In this document: piece after piece, positions 1 to 10,174 of the stretch
Numbering within the stretch: the stretch's first letter is position 1
Layout: every line of letters starts with the position of its first letter
DNA from: a virus
DNA: 26,346 bases
Reading direction: 5' to 3' (one strand)
IMG/VR virus record: IMGVR_UViG_3300034073_002919
Coordinates: 1 to 26,346 of that record
Notes under the pieces: model-generated
Databases searched by the model: none
Told to the model about the DNA's origin: nothing
Seen by the model: only the letters and a program-made list of their open reading frames with translations
Program-made: the position numbers and the translations under genes

Positions 1-3000
1 AAATTAGATTCGGTTGCACTCTTCCTCATCATATTTTTTAATTTGAAAATATCCACTAATAGTGTTTCTCCTATATTTCTAGATGCTCTATCTAAAAATA
101 AGATATCTTCAAAATATGTCTTGTTTGTAAAATCACCACCAGCAATCCACTTATCATTTAATGCTTTCAATTTTTCATACGTTTCAACCTTGCTAACGTC
201 TCCATCAACAACAGAGTTAAATTTAGTTTCTGCAATAATTTGTTGGTCTGGTAATCCGTTTCTAACTTTTTCCATTACACCATCCAATATTTCATCCTGT
301 AGTTTTGTTGCGGTATCATTAAACTGAAGTAATAAATTTCTAAATTGTGTTGCGGTTATGTTAGGTGTTTTTAACTTTTGTGTTGCATATATTTTTATTA
401 TTGGAGCCAACAAAGTTATATTTTCAATACTGAACTTTATATTATTGTCTATAAAAAAGTCTGTAATGTAAGAACCTTGATTTGTATATTTCAATTCTTG
501 TATTGTTGAAAATCCAACTTCTAATTCAAGTTGTTCCCAAGTTTTTTTATAATTTTGTTTCGACTGCTCAAGTGTGACATTTCCATTTGAAGATGGAAGT
601 GTGTTTTTTTCATATGGTAAAAATTTAATAGGGTCAATAACTTCCCATGTGTTATTATGAGAAAGAAAAGAATTGAATATTCTTTCGTTGTATTCAGAAG
701 GATTTCCATATCTGAAAATAACATCATACTTAAGAAAAGCCGAAATTTGATTTTGTAATATTTTTTGTTGTTCAGTAATACTTTCAACAAAATAATCATA
801 ATCCTCTTGTCCTGCTTTCTTTGGTAAAACTTTCATCATATTTCTCATTAATGTTTGAAAGTTTCTGTAGTCGTCTGATTCTCTGGTATTTACACCATTG
901 TATCGTATAGTTGTTTTTGCAGTAATTGAAATATCATTAGTCGGTTTACAAAAGTTCAAAAACTCCGTTTCAAAACTGTCTAATATTTTTTTATCAAACA
1001 CTGAAAATATTTCTTCTATTTTAGTATATTCTTCATCTATAGGTAATAACCTGAACGGTGCAATATTTTTAGGATTTTCCTCAATTGAATTCAAATATTC
1101 ATCTGTATTTGGTTTTTTTACTTTTGTTGTGTCAAAATATCCATAATTTGGCGCTGCCCAATATAGTCTACAAGAACCATTAAATACCGAATAGTTACCA
1201 TTGAATGATGTATTTGGATTGATTAGCCCGTCTCCCTGAACTAATACAGATGATTGATTTTGTTGATTCCAACCAAAAGATGGAAATATTAACATGTTAG
1301 TTACTCTATTCTCACTCTGTGGTGCACAATCTTTTATATCTACAACAATATCTTCTACAGGAAACATTACCGACCACGTTTTCAAATTTAATTTGAAATT
1401 ACCTCCACTTATGTTTACCAAGTTTGAGTTTGATAAATTAACAATTTTTAAATTCTTATCCACTGCTTTCTGTAAACTAGAATCTGTATAGTCTTTGAAT
1501 ATTTCAAACCCATTATAAAATATATTGAAATCATTAATTAATTTTGGATAAAATCCTACTTCAGTATTATATGTGTCGTTGTTTTTGGAACTCATCTGAA
1601 TTTCTTGTTCTTGCCCTGAGTTAACAAACTTATATTTTTTTTGCGGGTTTTTGGTTACTGGGTCATAATTTTCTATGTAGTTAAAATTAGTCCAAACAGA
1701 ATCCAATATATCGACATTAGTTTCTTTATATGTTTTATACCTATGCCAAATTGAACCCATTTTGAGAATCCACGCATAAGGTAATTTATGTATTGCACCG
1801 AACTTCTTTAGTACCGCAAACATATAATCATTATCACTATAAAGGTTACCATCCAATTTTGTCTTAAGTTGTTCCCTTAAAGTTATTAAAGGTAAAGAAT
1901 TCAAAAATAGATAAGCCGCCTCCTTATACGGATATTTTTTCTTTTCTTTATAATTTTTTACACCTAATTGTATTGCATTAATAAAGTATGGGGTGTTCAT
2001 CATAGATGTTACAGTATTACCTGCAAATCCTTCAGTTGGTAATAATTGAGACGGAGTTACTCTTGGTATATTAACTGAAGATGAAAATGCGGTTTCATAA
2101 TTAAAATTAGTTACTGGTCTAGCATATGTATAGTTTGTTAAACTATTGAAACTAGCAATTACATTTCTAGGTGTATAAATTGTTAAAGTATTATTAGTAT
2201 TAAACAACAAATTGTTTTGGTTTTTTGAAATATTCACCATGTTGTTAGTAGTCCATGTTTGATTAGTAAATGGGTATGTATCTAAAACTGTAAATTCATT
2301 ACTTGTAGTATCTATAAATTGTTTAACTTGTTTAATAACTTCTGAAGAAGAAGTTTGTGGTATTGGGCCTTCTTGCCACGTTTCTAAAATTGAAAACGAA
2401 TTTTGTGTTAGTGTTCTTAAGTAAGGTGTAACGAAAAAGTCCCTAATAAAGTCATTGTAATTTCTTCCTGTTCCTTGATTAGAAAATTCTCTAAGTCTTT
2501 CTACATAGTTTGTTGAATTAAAGACATAGTTTTTTAATTTGAATTTTAAACTAGGGGCACCACTAGATAATGATGTTTTTATATTATCACTTTCATAATT
2601 TTGTATTGCCTCTATTAATTGAGTCAGATTATTTTGATTTGGTCTGAAAAGACCTGTATAATGAGATGTTACAAATTGTCTTTCATATATTTCGTAAAAA
2701 TATTTTATTTCATCTTTATTAACATATGCCAAATTCCTTTGTGGAAATTCGATTGCATTTATGTTCACTAAATTAGTAATGTTATTGTTGTTAGATGGTG
2801 GTTGTGTAAGTGGGGGGTCAAACTTTTGAGTTAATCCTTTCAAATATTCTTCAACAAATTCAACTTCAGGCCATACATCATATCTATTACCTTGCGTCAA
2901 AGAAATCACAGATGGAGAAGCAATATATTGTAATTGAAACCTACCCTTTTTATCATCAGGTGTTTCTACAAAAAATTGAGGCCATGGATATACCGGTGTC

Positions 3001-4853
3001 TTTGACTCACTTAACCGACTAACGGCATTTGCCAAAAATGCGTATGGTCCAACTTTGATATCTTCTTTAGCGTCAGATGATTTTGCTGAAGACGTATTGT
3101 CTAATATAACTCTTCTTCTAATTGGGTCATTTCTTTTGTTCCACGCATTAGTATGAGTTTCATCCATCAACCTGATGAAGGCCTCAGTACTCGCCATTAT
3201 TATTGCCGTTATATTTCTTACCGTTGGTGAAAATCCAATACCTAATCTATCATCTTGGAGTTTATTTGCTAGGTCTTCAGTGATTAATGTCTCATACTCC
3301 CCCAATTTTTTATTGGCTTCTGAATCCATTATTCTGATTTTGTCTGAAAATATATCAAACCTAAATGCTGGTTCTTTTAGGGTTTCGATATTATTACCCT
3401 GTGTAATTGTGGTATTATTTTCTGATTGAGAAAAAGTAACATTGTACAATTTCTGAATTGTATCAGTTACTATTTTAGGTGTTACTTGAGGACTTATAAT
3501 TGAAGTTAATGATGTTATTGTCTTACTCAAATCTAAATTATCTGAAGTTAGATTATCGACTATTATGTCTGTAATCTTAATGCTATTTTCTACAGGTGTT
3601 CTACCTAAAGAACCTAAAACACCGCTTTTACTTAGATTATCTGCATTTCTATTTATAATTTCTGCAAGTTCTTTTTTCCCCAAATCTTTTTGACTAGGTG
3701 TAAAATCTTTAAATAAAAAATATTCTTCTTCATTTTTACCAATCAAAGGTTTAGGGTTCAACCATTTAGAAAACCAAGAATTCAAATCTTGAGAATAAAC
3801 TTCACCATAATACTTTGAAAGTATTGTTTTATAATTTTTACAGTCTGTAAGTGGTTGAACATTAGCCTTTGGATATTTTGAGAGTATATCCGTTTCGAAG
3901 GTGTCAATTTTATTCATAAATTGAGCCAAAGTCATTTCCGGAAAGTTCTCAGGAATTAACCCCTTAGATTTATATTCACTATAAACCTGAACTATTTTTT
4001 CATATCCCCTTTCTGTTATTATAGATTCAACAATATTATTCGACTGAGTTTGATTTGTTCTATTTGTATATTCATAAGAAGAAGAAAACATGTGTGGGAC
4101 TGCCAATAAACTACCTATCTCTATCTCATTTAATATATTGAACTTATACCCTCTAAAAACCAAAGATACTTCATAATTTCCATCTGCAAGAAATTTTGCA
4201 TTAAATTTTTCTAAGTTCAATTGATACTTGACCGCCTTTCCATAATATCCCTTTATAGTCAAATAAAAAGGTGGATATGGTAAATTGAAGAAAGCCGCGT
4301 ACGGAGATTGGTCACCTAATTGAAATAGTGCTCTCCCTTGTACATCGACTAAAGTGATATTTACAGTTGGTATGAAAGATGTTCCCAAAGTAATATTTAT
4401 GGACCTAATACCAAGTAAACCATTATTAACTGAACCATCAACACCATTAGATGTTATGGTTGATTTGGTATAAGGTTTGCTGTTTTTTACACCTTCTATA
4501 ACTGTTTCTTTTAATTGGTTGTTACCCATACCATCAACAGTATTCAAACCACTAAACTCTTCATAATACCCATTAGTAAAATAATCTTCTTTATTTGGAG
4601 CCAAGAAATTAATTTTAGCAATTGATATTGTATTTACTCTATCTTGAGGACTTCCCCCAACAGCTAGTTTTGTTCTTGGTAAAAGTTCTGCTTCTAAGTT
4701 AGCAAAGGTTACCAAATTTTCATGGTCTACAAGTCTTTCCTGTATATTACCGTTAGAGTCAATAGTTTTGTTTGGGTCAACAATTATAATGTTATTGTAT
4801 TCCTGCTCTACATAAATGGTCTCCGAGTTATTTGATAAAAAATTATCTGCCAT
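1..4853 (-). CDS. Giant baseplate-type structural protein, C-terminus beyond left edge
   Basis: An open frame of 1617 codons runs without a stop from ATG at 4853 to the window edge, so the protein is longer than this. Its start overlaps the end of the gp53-like gene by 11 bases, which suggests translational coupling. About residues 165-250 form a beta-rich, hub-like stretch containing DVQGRALF, SPYAAFFNLPYPPFYLTIKG and YYGKAVKY. This resembles conserved segments of large baseplate proteins of T4-like phages, but I cannot name an orthologue. A second distinctive region, HKLPYAWILKMGSIWHRYK, lies near residue 1030. The protein is rich in Asn, Thr and Ser, with no signal peptide or membrane helix seen. 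Its place at the end of the tail operon, after tape measure and gp53-like genes, supports a baseplate role. That it is a virion protein is likely; the exact function is unknown. Confidence 0.75.
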   Translation of the reverse strand, partial: MADNFLSNNSETIYVEQEYNNIIIVDPNKTIDSNGNIQERLVDHENLVTFANLEAELLPRTKLAVGGSPQDRVNTISIAKINFLAPNKEDYFTNGYYEEFSGLNTVDGMGNNQLKETVIEGVKNSKPYTKSTITSNGVDGSVNNGLLGIRSINITLGTSFIPTVNITLVDVQGRALFQLGDQSPYAAFFNLPYPPFYLTIKGYYGKAVKYQLNLEKFNAKFLADGNYEVSLVFRGYKFNILNEIEIGSLLAVPHMFSSSYEYTNRTNQTQSNNIVESIITERGYEKIVQVYSEYKSKGLIPENFPEMTLAQFMNKIDTFETDILSKYPKANVQPLTDCKNYKTILSKYYGEVYSQDLNSWFSKWLNPKPLIGKNEEEYFLFKDFTPSQKDLGKKELAEIINRNADNLSKSGVLGSLGRTPVENSIKITDIIVDNLTSDNLDLSKTITSLTSIISPQVTPKIVTDTIQKLYNVTFSQSENNTTITQGNNIETLKEPAFRFDIFSDKIRIMDSEANKKLGEYETLITEDLANKLQDDRLGIGFSPTVRNITAIIMASTEAFIRLMDETHTNAWNKRNDPIRRRVILDNTSSAKSSDAKEDIKVGPYAFLANAVSRLSESKTPVYPWPQFFVETPDDKKGRFQLQYIASPSVISLTQGNRYDVWPEVEFVEEYLKGLTQKFDPPLTQPPSNNNNITNLVNINAIEFPQRNLAYVNKDEIKYFYEIYERQFVTSHYTGLFRPNQNNLTQLIEAIQNYESDNIKTSLSSGAPSLKFKLKNYVFNSTNYVERLREFSNQGTGRNYNDFIRDFFVTPYLRTLTQNSFSILETWQEGPIPQTSSSEVIKQVKQFIDTTSNEFTVLDTYPFTNQTWTTNNMVNISKNQNNLLFNTNNTLTIYTPRNVIASFNSLTNYTYARPVTNFNYETAFSSSVNIPRVTPSQLLPTEGFAGNTVTSMMNTPYFINAIQLGVKNYKEKKKYPYKEAAYLFLNSLPLITLREQLKTKLDGNLYSDNDYMFAVLKKFGAIHKLPYAWILKMGSIWHRYKTYKETNVDILDSVWTNFNYIENYDPVTKNPQKKYKFVNSGQEQEIQMSSKNNDTYNTEVGFYPKLINDFNIFYNGFEIFKDYTDSSLQKAVDKNLKIVNLSNSNLVNISGGNFKLNLKTWSVMFPVEDIVVDIKDCAPQSENRVTNMLIFPSFGWNQQNQSSVLVQGDGLINPNTSFNGNYSVFNGSCRLYWAAPNYGYFDTTKVKKPNTDEYLNSIEENPKNIAPFRLLPIDEEYTKIEEIFSVFDKKILDSFETEFLNFCKPTNDISITAKTTIRYNGVNTRESDDYRNFQTLMRNMMKVLPKKAGQEDYDYFVESITEQQKILQNQISAFLKYDVIFRYGNPSEYNERIFNSFLSHNNTWEVIDPIKFLPYEKNTLPSSNGNVTLEQSKQNYKKTWEQLELEVGFSTIQELKYTNQGSYITDFFIDNNIKFSIENITLLAPIIKIYATQKLKTPNITATQFRNLLLQFNDTATKLQDEILDGVMEKVRNGLPDQQIIAETKFNSVVDGDVSKVETYEKLKALNDKWIAGGDFTNKTYFEDILFLDRASRNIGETLLVDIFKLKNMMRKSATESN

Positions 4854-5166
4854 AATAATAAAAATGATTGTCTATAGCACCTTTATAGTCCTGTAAAGAT
4901 GGTATAAGAGGAAAAGGAATTGTCAATATAGCGCCATCATATATATAATTTTCCAATCCACCAAACTCAGGATTTGCCATCAAAATTAACCAACCGAAAT
5001 ATGGCGTTCCATAAAATTCTTGTGAGACTTTATCTAATCTACTTTTAGCAACTCTATAAATATATGTTCGGTCACTAACCTTAGATGGCAGATTCACGTA
5101 AGGAACTACTGTTTGTTCTCCGTTTATTAAAAAATTAGAATATCTATTGTAATATGAAAAACCCAT
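4843..5166 (-). CDS. Baseplate wedge protein, gp53-like with LysM-type fold
   Basis: This 107-aa protein has the signature of the short LysM-like baseplate proteins (T4 gp53 N-terminal domain, tail protein X type). It contains YRVAKSRLDKVSQEFYGTPY, then FGWLILMANPE, then a closing ILTIPFP strand. In this family the domain helps clamp baseplate subunits together around the hub. The ATG overlaps the stop of the 1657-aa gene by one base (TAATG), and its own end overlaps the next giant gene by 11 bases. The three genes therefore look like one translationally coupled unit. T4 gp53 is about twice this length, so this may be only the LysM core. Family assignment is fairly sure; equivalence to gp53 rather than another LysM tail protein is inference. 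Confidence 0.7.
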   Translation of the reverse strand: MGFSYYNRYSNFLINGEQTVVPYVNLPSKVSDRTYIYRVAKSRLDKVSQEFYGTPYFGWLILMANPEFGGLENYIYDGAILTIPFPLIPSLQDYKGAIDNHFYYYGR

Positions 5167-8100
5167 TAGTTAAGTTTTACTTTTGTTATATTTATTCCAC
5201 CCTCATTGTTATTGAATGTTTTTTTGTTATTATTACTATTTGTTGATTTACCTAAAGAGTTAATCAATTTTTTTCTATTTTGATTTAAACTATTTTCATC
5301 ATTATTGTCGTAATTACTAAAATTAAGAGTTTTACTATTTTGTGTTTTCAAACCAACAAATGGTATTAATTCTTTCATTTGATTTTTTTCAATTTCATTC
5401 AAAAGATTTTTTGCTGTATTATTTTCTAAATCATAATTAGGCTTCGCACTATTTTTCCAATATTCGTCAAATTTTGCTTCTAAATCACTACTTCCATTAC
5501 CTATTAAACTATTATTAGAAGTAATATTATCTAGAAGATAACTTTTGAATGCATCATATTTGTTACTATCCGTGACCTCAGTGTTCAGTAAACTATATTG
5601 CCTCATGTGATTAGAATTATTTGAAAAATAATCATTCGAAGCAACGGATAAGAAAGGTGTATCAACATCAAAACTCATATTTTTTCGAGTAACTAAAGTT
5701 CCTGTTCCTTTTGGTCTAGATTCAGTAGGATATGCAGTTTGTGACTTTTCTGAAAACGTATTTAAAGCTGACATGATTTTATCACCGTCTTTTTTCAAAT
5801 TTTCTAATGATTCTCCACTTGTATAATAATAAACAATGTTGTTATTTTTTTCTTGAAATCCATCTGTTCCTGACACTTTTGTAAGTCCATCAATCCTACC
5901 GTAATTTATTATATTTAATTTAGCAATTTCAATAATTAAATCTTGTTGTATATTAACTATATCCTGAATTATTACAGTTAATGGGTTCAAGAAAGTTGAC
6001 TCTTTTTGATTTAAATAATTTTTATAATTTATTTTTAATTGTCTGATAACTTTATTAGAAAAGTTTTGGATTGACATAAACTTTATAAACTCATCTTCGT
6101 TAGTTTCAATATCTCTTATAAGTTTTTTGAATAATGAATTTATGTTTTTTTCATAGTTTGATGGTTTACCAAAAATAAACCCATATTCAGGATTTTCTAT
6201 ATCTAAAATAACACCATCAGTGTAGTTTCTACCAAGTGACCATATTTGTCTTATTGAATCATTATATTGTGACAGAACATCTTTATTTTTATTGATAACC
6301 GATTGAAAATAATTTTGTGTACTATTTGATAGTCTATCGAAAAATTTATTATAAGATATTGTTCCTGTTGTGCCAGATTCTGTATCTTCTCTTGTCAAAA
6401 TTTCTCCTATAGTACCACCATTTTTTTGTCCGTCTTCATTTTGTACTTGATTAGTAGTTGGCGGAGCAGGACTATACAATTCATAAAATTTTTTGTCGTA
6501 TTCCTCTAGGCTTTTATCTGTAACTTCTGCTCTTTCATCATAGATTTCAGTATTGGCATAGAAATTGAATGATAATGCATTTTGTAATTTTTCCACCGCT
6601 TGTTGAATTCCGCTTCCTCCAACAAAATTAAAACTTAAGGTAACTTCAGCAATCATTGGTTGTATTCCAATACCTTCAGGATTTAAATCCAATTCATTGT
6701 ATTTTAATTGTAAATCTTTTGGTATTATTTTTGTATTATAAAAATCACCGATTCTTAAAACCAAAACAGGAGGTGTCCCAAATGCACTATTAGTTGCATT
6801 GTTATATTGTAATTCTGATTTTCCATTCACAACTTTTACAACAGGAATTGTTTCTCCAGGTCTAACACATTGCTGTAAAAAGGTAAGTCTAGAATTCAAT
6901 CCTTCTGGAGTCATACTATGAAACCCTGGATTAAAAAACTTTAGTTTTTCTTTAAGGTTATCATAAACTAAAGGAGAGTCTTCTTTAATTGCTTCAAAGT
7001 AATCACACTCAGAAAGTAATAATCTTAAAACCTTTTTTGATAATCCAATAGTCGGTAATTCACGATTAACAGTTTCAACAGGAGTTCCATTATTGGTTGT
7101 TATTGTTGGTCCTGTAGAATTAGCCGCGTTTCTCGCAACATCTGTTTTAGGTGTAATATTAATTGACTCTATAGAAATTCTTCTACATGCCATACCATAA
7201 ACAGTGTTTATTGAACTTGTATCTGTCTTTTTTGTGTCTTTAAAACCACAATCATACGATGCCCCATATCCATTATTACTTTTTACTATCGCGTTTGTAT
7301 TTTCCTGTGCTATATAAAATGTAATTTTATTTTTTGCAATATCTCCTATAGTCTTATCCGTTGGAGTTGGTTTATAACCTAAAATATAATCTTTAACTGA
7401 TTCAATTCTATTTGTATTTAATTTTCTATTATATGAATTATTTGAAGAACTACTAGTTGTTCCTGCCAAATTAATTACCAATTTTTCATAGTTACCACTA
7501 TTAAATCCTTGATAAATCTTATTTAGATTTGTTTTGATTTTTTCATAGTTCCATTTAATAACATTATCAAAGAAAGATGACACTTGCTCAGGACTTGTTT
7601 TATACGGGTCATCTAAAGATGGAGATTGTTCTACTATTACAGGTTTTCTTGTAATATATTGTTGGTATACCGTTTCATACGACTCACCACTATTTGGTTC
7701 TTCATTTTCGAAATAAAATGCAATTCCACTTAACTCTCTTGATATATTATTATTTTCTAAATCTGGATTAGACGCTATAACATTTTCCTGCCCCTTAGGA
7801 GAATTGTTACCTGTGACTAAAGTTTCGTTAACTCCTTGTACTTGTTCTTTACTTAATTTTCCTTGGTCTAATTCCCTTTGAATCAAATAAAGTTCATTAG
7901 GATTTGCCAATGGATATTTTTCCGCCAATTCATATAAATCATATTTCAAACATCCGGCAAAAAAAGATTCAATCATCCCTGTAATCCTTTCATTATTAGT
8001 TTCGTCGGACATTACTTTGTTGACTATTAAATTCAAAACTGACGGATGGTCAACAACTATTTTCCAACTTATAGTACCTGTTCTAGACGTAGACTTATAA

Positions 8101-10139
8101 GTATAAATTGGCTCAGGTCTTCCTAAAAACTCGTTTGTACTCCATCCTGCCTGCGATGTCTCATTGAATGTTAATCCGTATGGTGGGAACCACATAACTC
8201 TTCCCCCATTAGGACCCCTTTCACAAAGAGGTAAGTCCGCAACAGTATACCCTGGTTTGCTAGATGTTCTCCATGCTAAATTCTCCAAAGAAAACATATA
8301 CTTCTTTGCGTATCCCGTTTCTGAATCACCGTACAGATTTGTTGAATTTCCTGCACTATCTTTTCTGTTTGGATATATGTTTAAATTATATGTATTGTCT
8401 AACACAGAAGATGCAATCTTACGTCCATGTGTTGTTATACCATTAACTTTTTGTAAATCATTATATTGTAAATAAGGAGTATCTTTTGAGAAAACTCTAC
8501 AATATTCCGTTCCTACTTCTTGACCAATAGCACCAGTGTATTTTATAACTTGTGAACCCTTAGTTAGTTCTTTATATCCATCATTAAACACTTTACTTAC
8601 TTGGTCAATAGCATTTCCTACATGTTTTAATCTTCTTCCACCTGATGGTTGACTATCAATAATTCTTTGGGTGTCGTCTAATATAGAACCTTCCCTAAAT
8701 TCATAGTTTGTAGACTCGGTACTGTTATAAGAAGAAGGTCTAAAGTTTTCATCTATGTTAGTTATCTCACCACCAATTCCAACTTTTTTACCAGCATTAC
8801 CCTTGTATTTAGGAGATACCCAAGTAAAACCACCTTCTATACCACCGCCATCACTATATGTAGGTCCGTTAGCACCTAATTTTATTTCTCTTGATGGTCC
8901 TTCATACAGTTCTGCAATTTCTGACGGACCATATACAGGTGCCGCAGTTTCTCTTCCAAAATTATCAACAGGTACATCACCAGAAGGTGATAATATTCTT
9001 GATGGGTCGGATGTTATTGAACCAATATAATAGTTACTAACACTAACTGAAGTTCCAACAATCGCTCCACCTAATCTATCTAATATAGTTCTATTGTAGT
9101 TTGGCTTATATCTGTTATAATCAATGTTATCAAATAATCTAGATTTTTGACCTCCACCAGTATTATTTAAAAATAATTCTGAACCTGAATTTCCAAATCC
9201 TAAAACTCTTGAAAAGAATTTGCCAACTTGTGTTCTTCTGAACGCATTTGATATTTGTTGTATCGTTGTTGGTAGACCTGAATTAATACTTGGGTCAAAG
9301 TATGAACCAACTATCGGAGATACTGGTAATATACTTCCTGCCAATCTTAATGCAAAATCAGTTGCTGCCAACACAGGATTTGCAGGTGCAGTAATTCTAT
9401 AATCAGGCTCAATTAGGGGAACTCTCCCTGTAACTATATTTAATAAATCAGTACCACTTCTTGTATTAAAAATATTTGCTCTTCCTATTGTGTTTCTTCT
9501 AATCTGTGTGGCAATTCTTGTTTCAAACTCTTTTCTCAAAACAGTTGCACCCAACCTTGCAATATACGAATCACTACTGAGTAAACCATTAGAACCTTGT
9601 GGGTCTTTACTCAATAATATAGAAACTGGATTATATGATGAAGGTACGAAAGTTGTAGGATATGGTTGTCCGTTTGGTGTTCTTCCTCCATTAGGATAAA
9701 CAATATTTAATGATGAAAACGCCTCAGCAGAATCAATAATTGTTGGTCCATTAGCATACGGATTAAGTGGTTTCCACGCTGGAGAAACTCCTGCAAAACC
9801 TGTTTGTGCTGCAATATACCCTTGGTCAATAATTTTAGCATCTTGCTGAAAAGGTCCATATTCTCCTTCATTAGATTTACTATTCAATAAAGCATTTGGG
9901 TCAGGAACTTGTTTGTATCCTCCTTCAGCGCCATATTGATTCCTTGCATATAATTCATTAGCGTAAGTTGGATTATCTATTAATTCATCAGGAGAATCTT
10001 TGACTGATAAATCAGATATATAAGACTCATAATTAATTGGAGGCGTTGTTCTGCTAGGAGACTTGGCATACGGTACCAAGTTCTTAACGACAATTTTTTT
10101 CCTAAACGATTCAGAATTTACTAGTAAAGGACTAGCCAT
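5166..10139 (-). CDS. Giant baseplate/tail-tube-associated structural protein (1657 aa)
   Basis: A single uninterrupted frame encodes 1657 aa. Near residues 649-710 is a motif block with WFPPYGLTFNET, W, GRPEPIYTY, TSRTGTISWKI and VDHPSVLNLI. It resembles the tube-adaptor segments of contractile baseplates, where a tube-like barrel binds the tube end. A second conserved block near residues 1155-1205 contains IQPMIAEVTLSFNFVGGSG and KLQNALSFNFYANTEIYDER. The first 500 residues are Pro/Gly/Asn-rich and look irregular, and the last 100 residues are extremely Asn/Lys-rich. It follows the tape-measure gene after a 35-base gap holding a TATTTAT word 14 bases from the ATG, and is coupled to the gp53-like gene. 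In T4 the position after gp29 is held by tube-end proteins gp48 and gp54. A virion role is likely; the exact role is inferred. Confidence 0.7.
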   Translation of the reverse strand: MASPLLVNSESFRKKIVVKNLVPYAKSPSRTTPPINYESYISDLSVKDSPDELIDNPTYANELYARNQYGAEGGYKQVPDPNALLNSKSNEGEYGPFQQDAKIIDQGYIAAQTGFAGVSPAWKPLNPYANGPTIIDSAEAFSSLNIVYPNGGRTPNGQPYPTTFVPSSYNPVSILLSKDPQGSNGLLSSDSYIARLGATVLRKEFETRIATQIRRNTIGRANIFNTRSGTDLLNIVTGRVPLIEPDYRITAPANPVLAATDFALRLAGSILPVSPIVGSYFDPSINSGLPTTIQQISNAFRRTQVGKFFSRVLGFGNSGSELFLNNTGGGQKSRLFDNIDYNRYKPNYNRTILDRLGGAIVGTSVSVSNYYIGSITSDPSRILSPSGDVPVDNFGRETAAPVYGPSEIAELYEGPSREIKLGANGPTYSDGGGIEGGFTWVSPKYKGNAGKKVGIGGEITNIDENFRPSSYNSTESTNYEFREGSILDDTQRIIDSQPSGGRRLKHVGNAIDQVSKVFNDGYKELTKGSQVIKYTGAIGQEVGTEYCRVFSKDTPYLQYNDLQKVNGITTHGRKIASSVLDNTYNLNIYPNRKDSAGNSTNLYGDSETGYAKKYMFSLENLAWRTSSKPGYTVADLPLCERGPNGGRVMWFPPYGLTFNETSQAGWSTNEFLGRPEPIYTYKSTSRTGTISWKIVVDHPSVLNLIVNKVMSDETNNERITGMIESFFAGCLKYDLYELAEKYPLANPNELYLIQRELDQGKLSKEQVQGVNETLVTGNNSPKGQENVIASNPDLENNNISRELSGIAFYFENEEPNSGESYETVYQQYITRKPVIVEQSPSLDDPYKTSPEQVSSFFDNVIKWNYEKIKTNLNKIYQGFNSGNYEKLVINLAGTTSSSSNNSYNRKLNTNRIESVKDYILGYKPTPTDKTIGDIAKNKITFYIAQENTNAIVKSNNGYGASYDCGFKDTKKTDTSSINTVYGMACRRISIESINITPKTDVARNAANSTGPTITTNNGTPVETVNRELPTIGLSKKVLRLLLSECDYFEAIKEDSPLVYDNLKEKLKFFNPGFHSMTPEGLNSRLTFLQQCVRPGETIPVVKVVNGKSELQYNNATNSAFGTPPVLVLRIGDFYNTKIIPKDLQLKYNELDLNPEGIGIQPMIAEVTLSFNFVGGSGIQQAVEKLQNALSFNFYANTEIYDERAEVTDKSLEEYDKKFYELYSPAPPTTNQVQNEDGQKNGGTIGEILTREDTESGTTGTISYNKFFDRLSNSTQNYFQSVINKNKDVLSQYNDSIRQIWSLGRNYTDGVILDIENPEYGFIFGKPSNYEKNINSLFKKLIRDIETNEDEFIKFMSIQNFSNKVIRQLKINYKNYLNQKESTFLNPLTVIIQDIVNIQQDLIIEIAKLNIINYGRIDGLTKVSGTDGFQEKNNNIVYYYTSGESLENLKKDGDKIMSALNTFSEKSQTAYPTESRPKGTGTLVTRKNMSFDVDTPFLSVASNDYFSNNSNHMRQYSLLNTEVTDSNKYDAFKSYLLDNITSNNSLIGNGSSDLEAKFDEYWKNSAKPNYDLENNTAKNLLNEIEKNQMKELIPFVGLKTQNSKTLNFSNYDNNDENSLNQNRKKLINSLGKSTNSNNNKKTFNNNEGGINITKVKLN

Positions 10140-10153
10140 TTAATTATTTTATA

Positions 10154-10160
10154 ATAAATA
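10154..10160 (-). promoter_or_regulatory. TATTTAT promoter-like word before the 1657-aa gene
   Basis: On the coding strand the context is ACGC-TATTTAT-TATAAAA, with 14 bases between the word and the ATG. It lies in the short gap after the tape-measure gene. No Shine-Dalgarno sequence is visible in the A/T-only leader. Confidence 0.5.
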
Positions 10161-10174
10161 GCGTAATTATTTTT

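Noticed and set aside
43-3429. Plus-strand open frames in the first 3.4 kb
   Set aside because: They are antisense to the giant minus-strand frame that is open from 4853 to the window edge.
5056-5062. Another minus-strand TATTTAT
   Set aside because: It lies inside the gp53-like gene, about 200 bases from the next start; taken as a chance occurrence in AT-rich DNA.
8164-9699. Several plus-strand open frames of 60-103 codons opposite the 1657-aa gene
   Set aside because: They mirror the codons of the long minus-strand gene, carry no recognisable domains and have no upstream signals.
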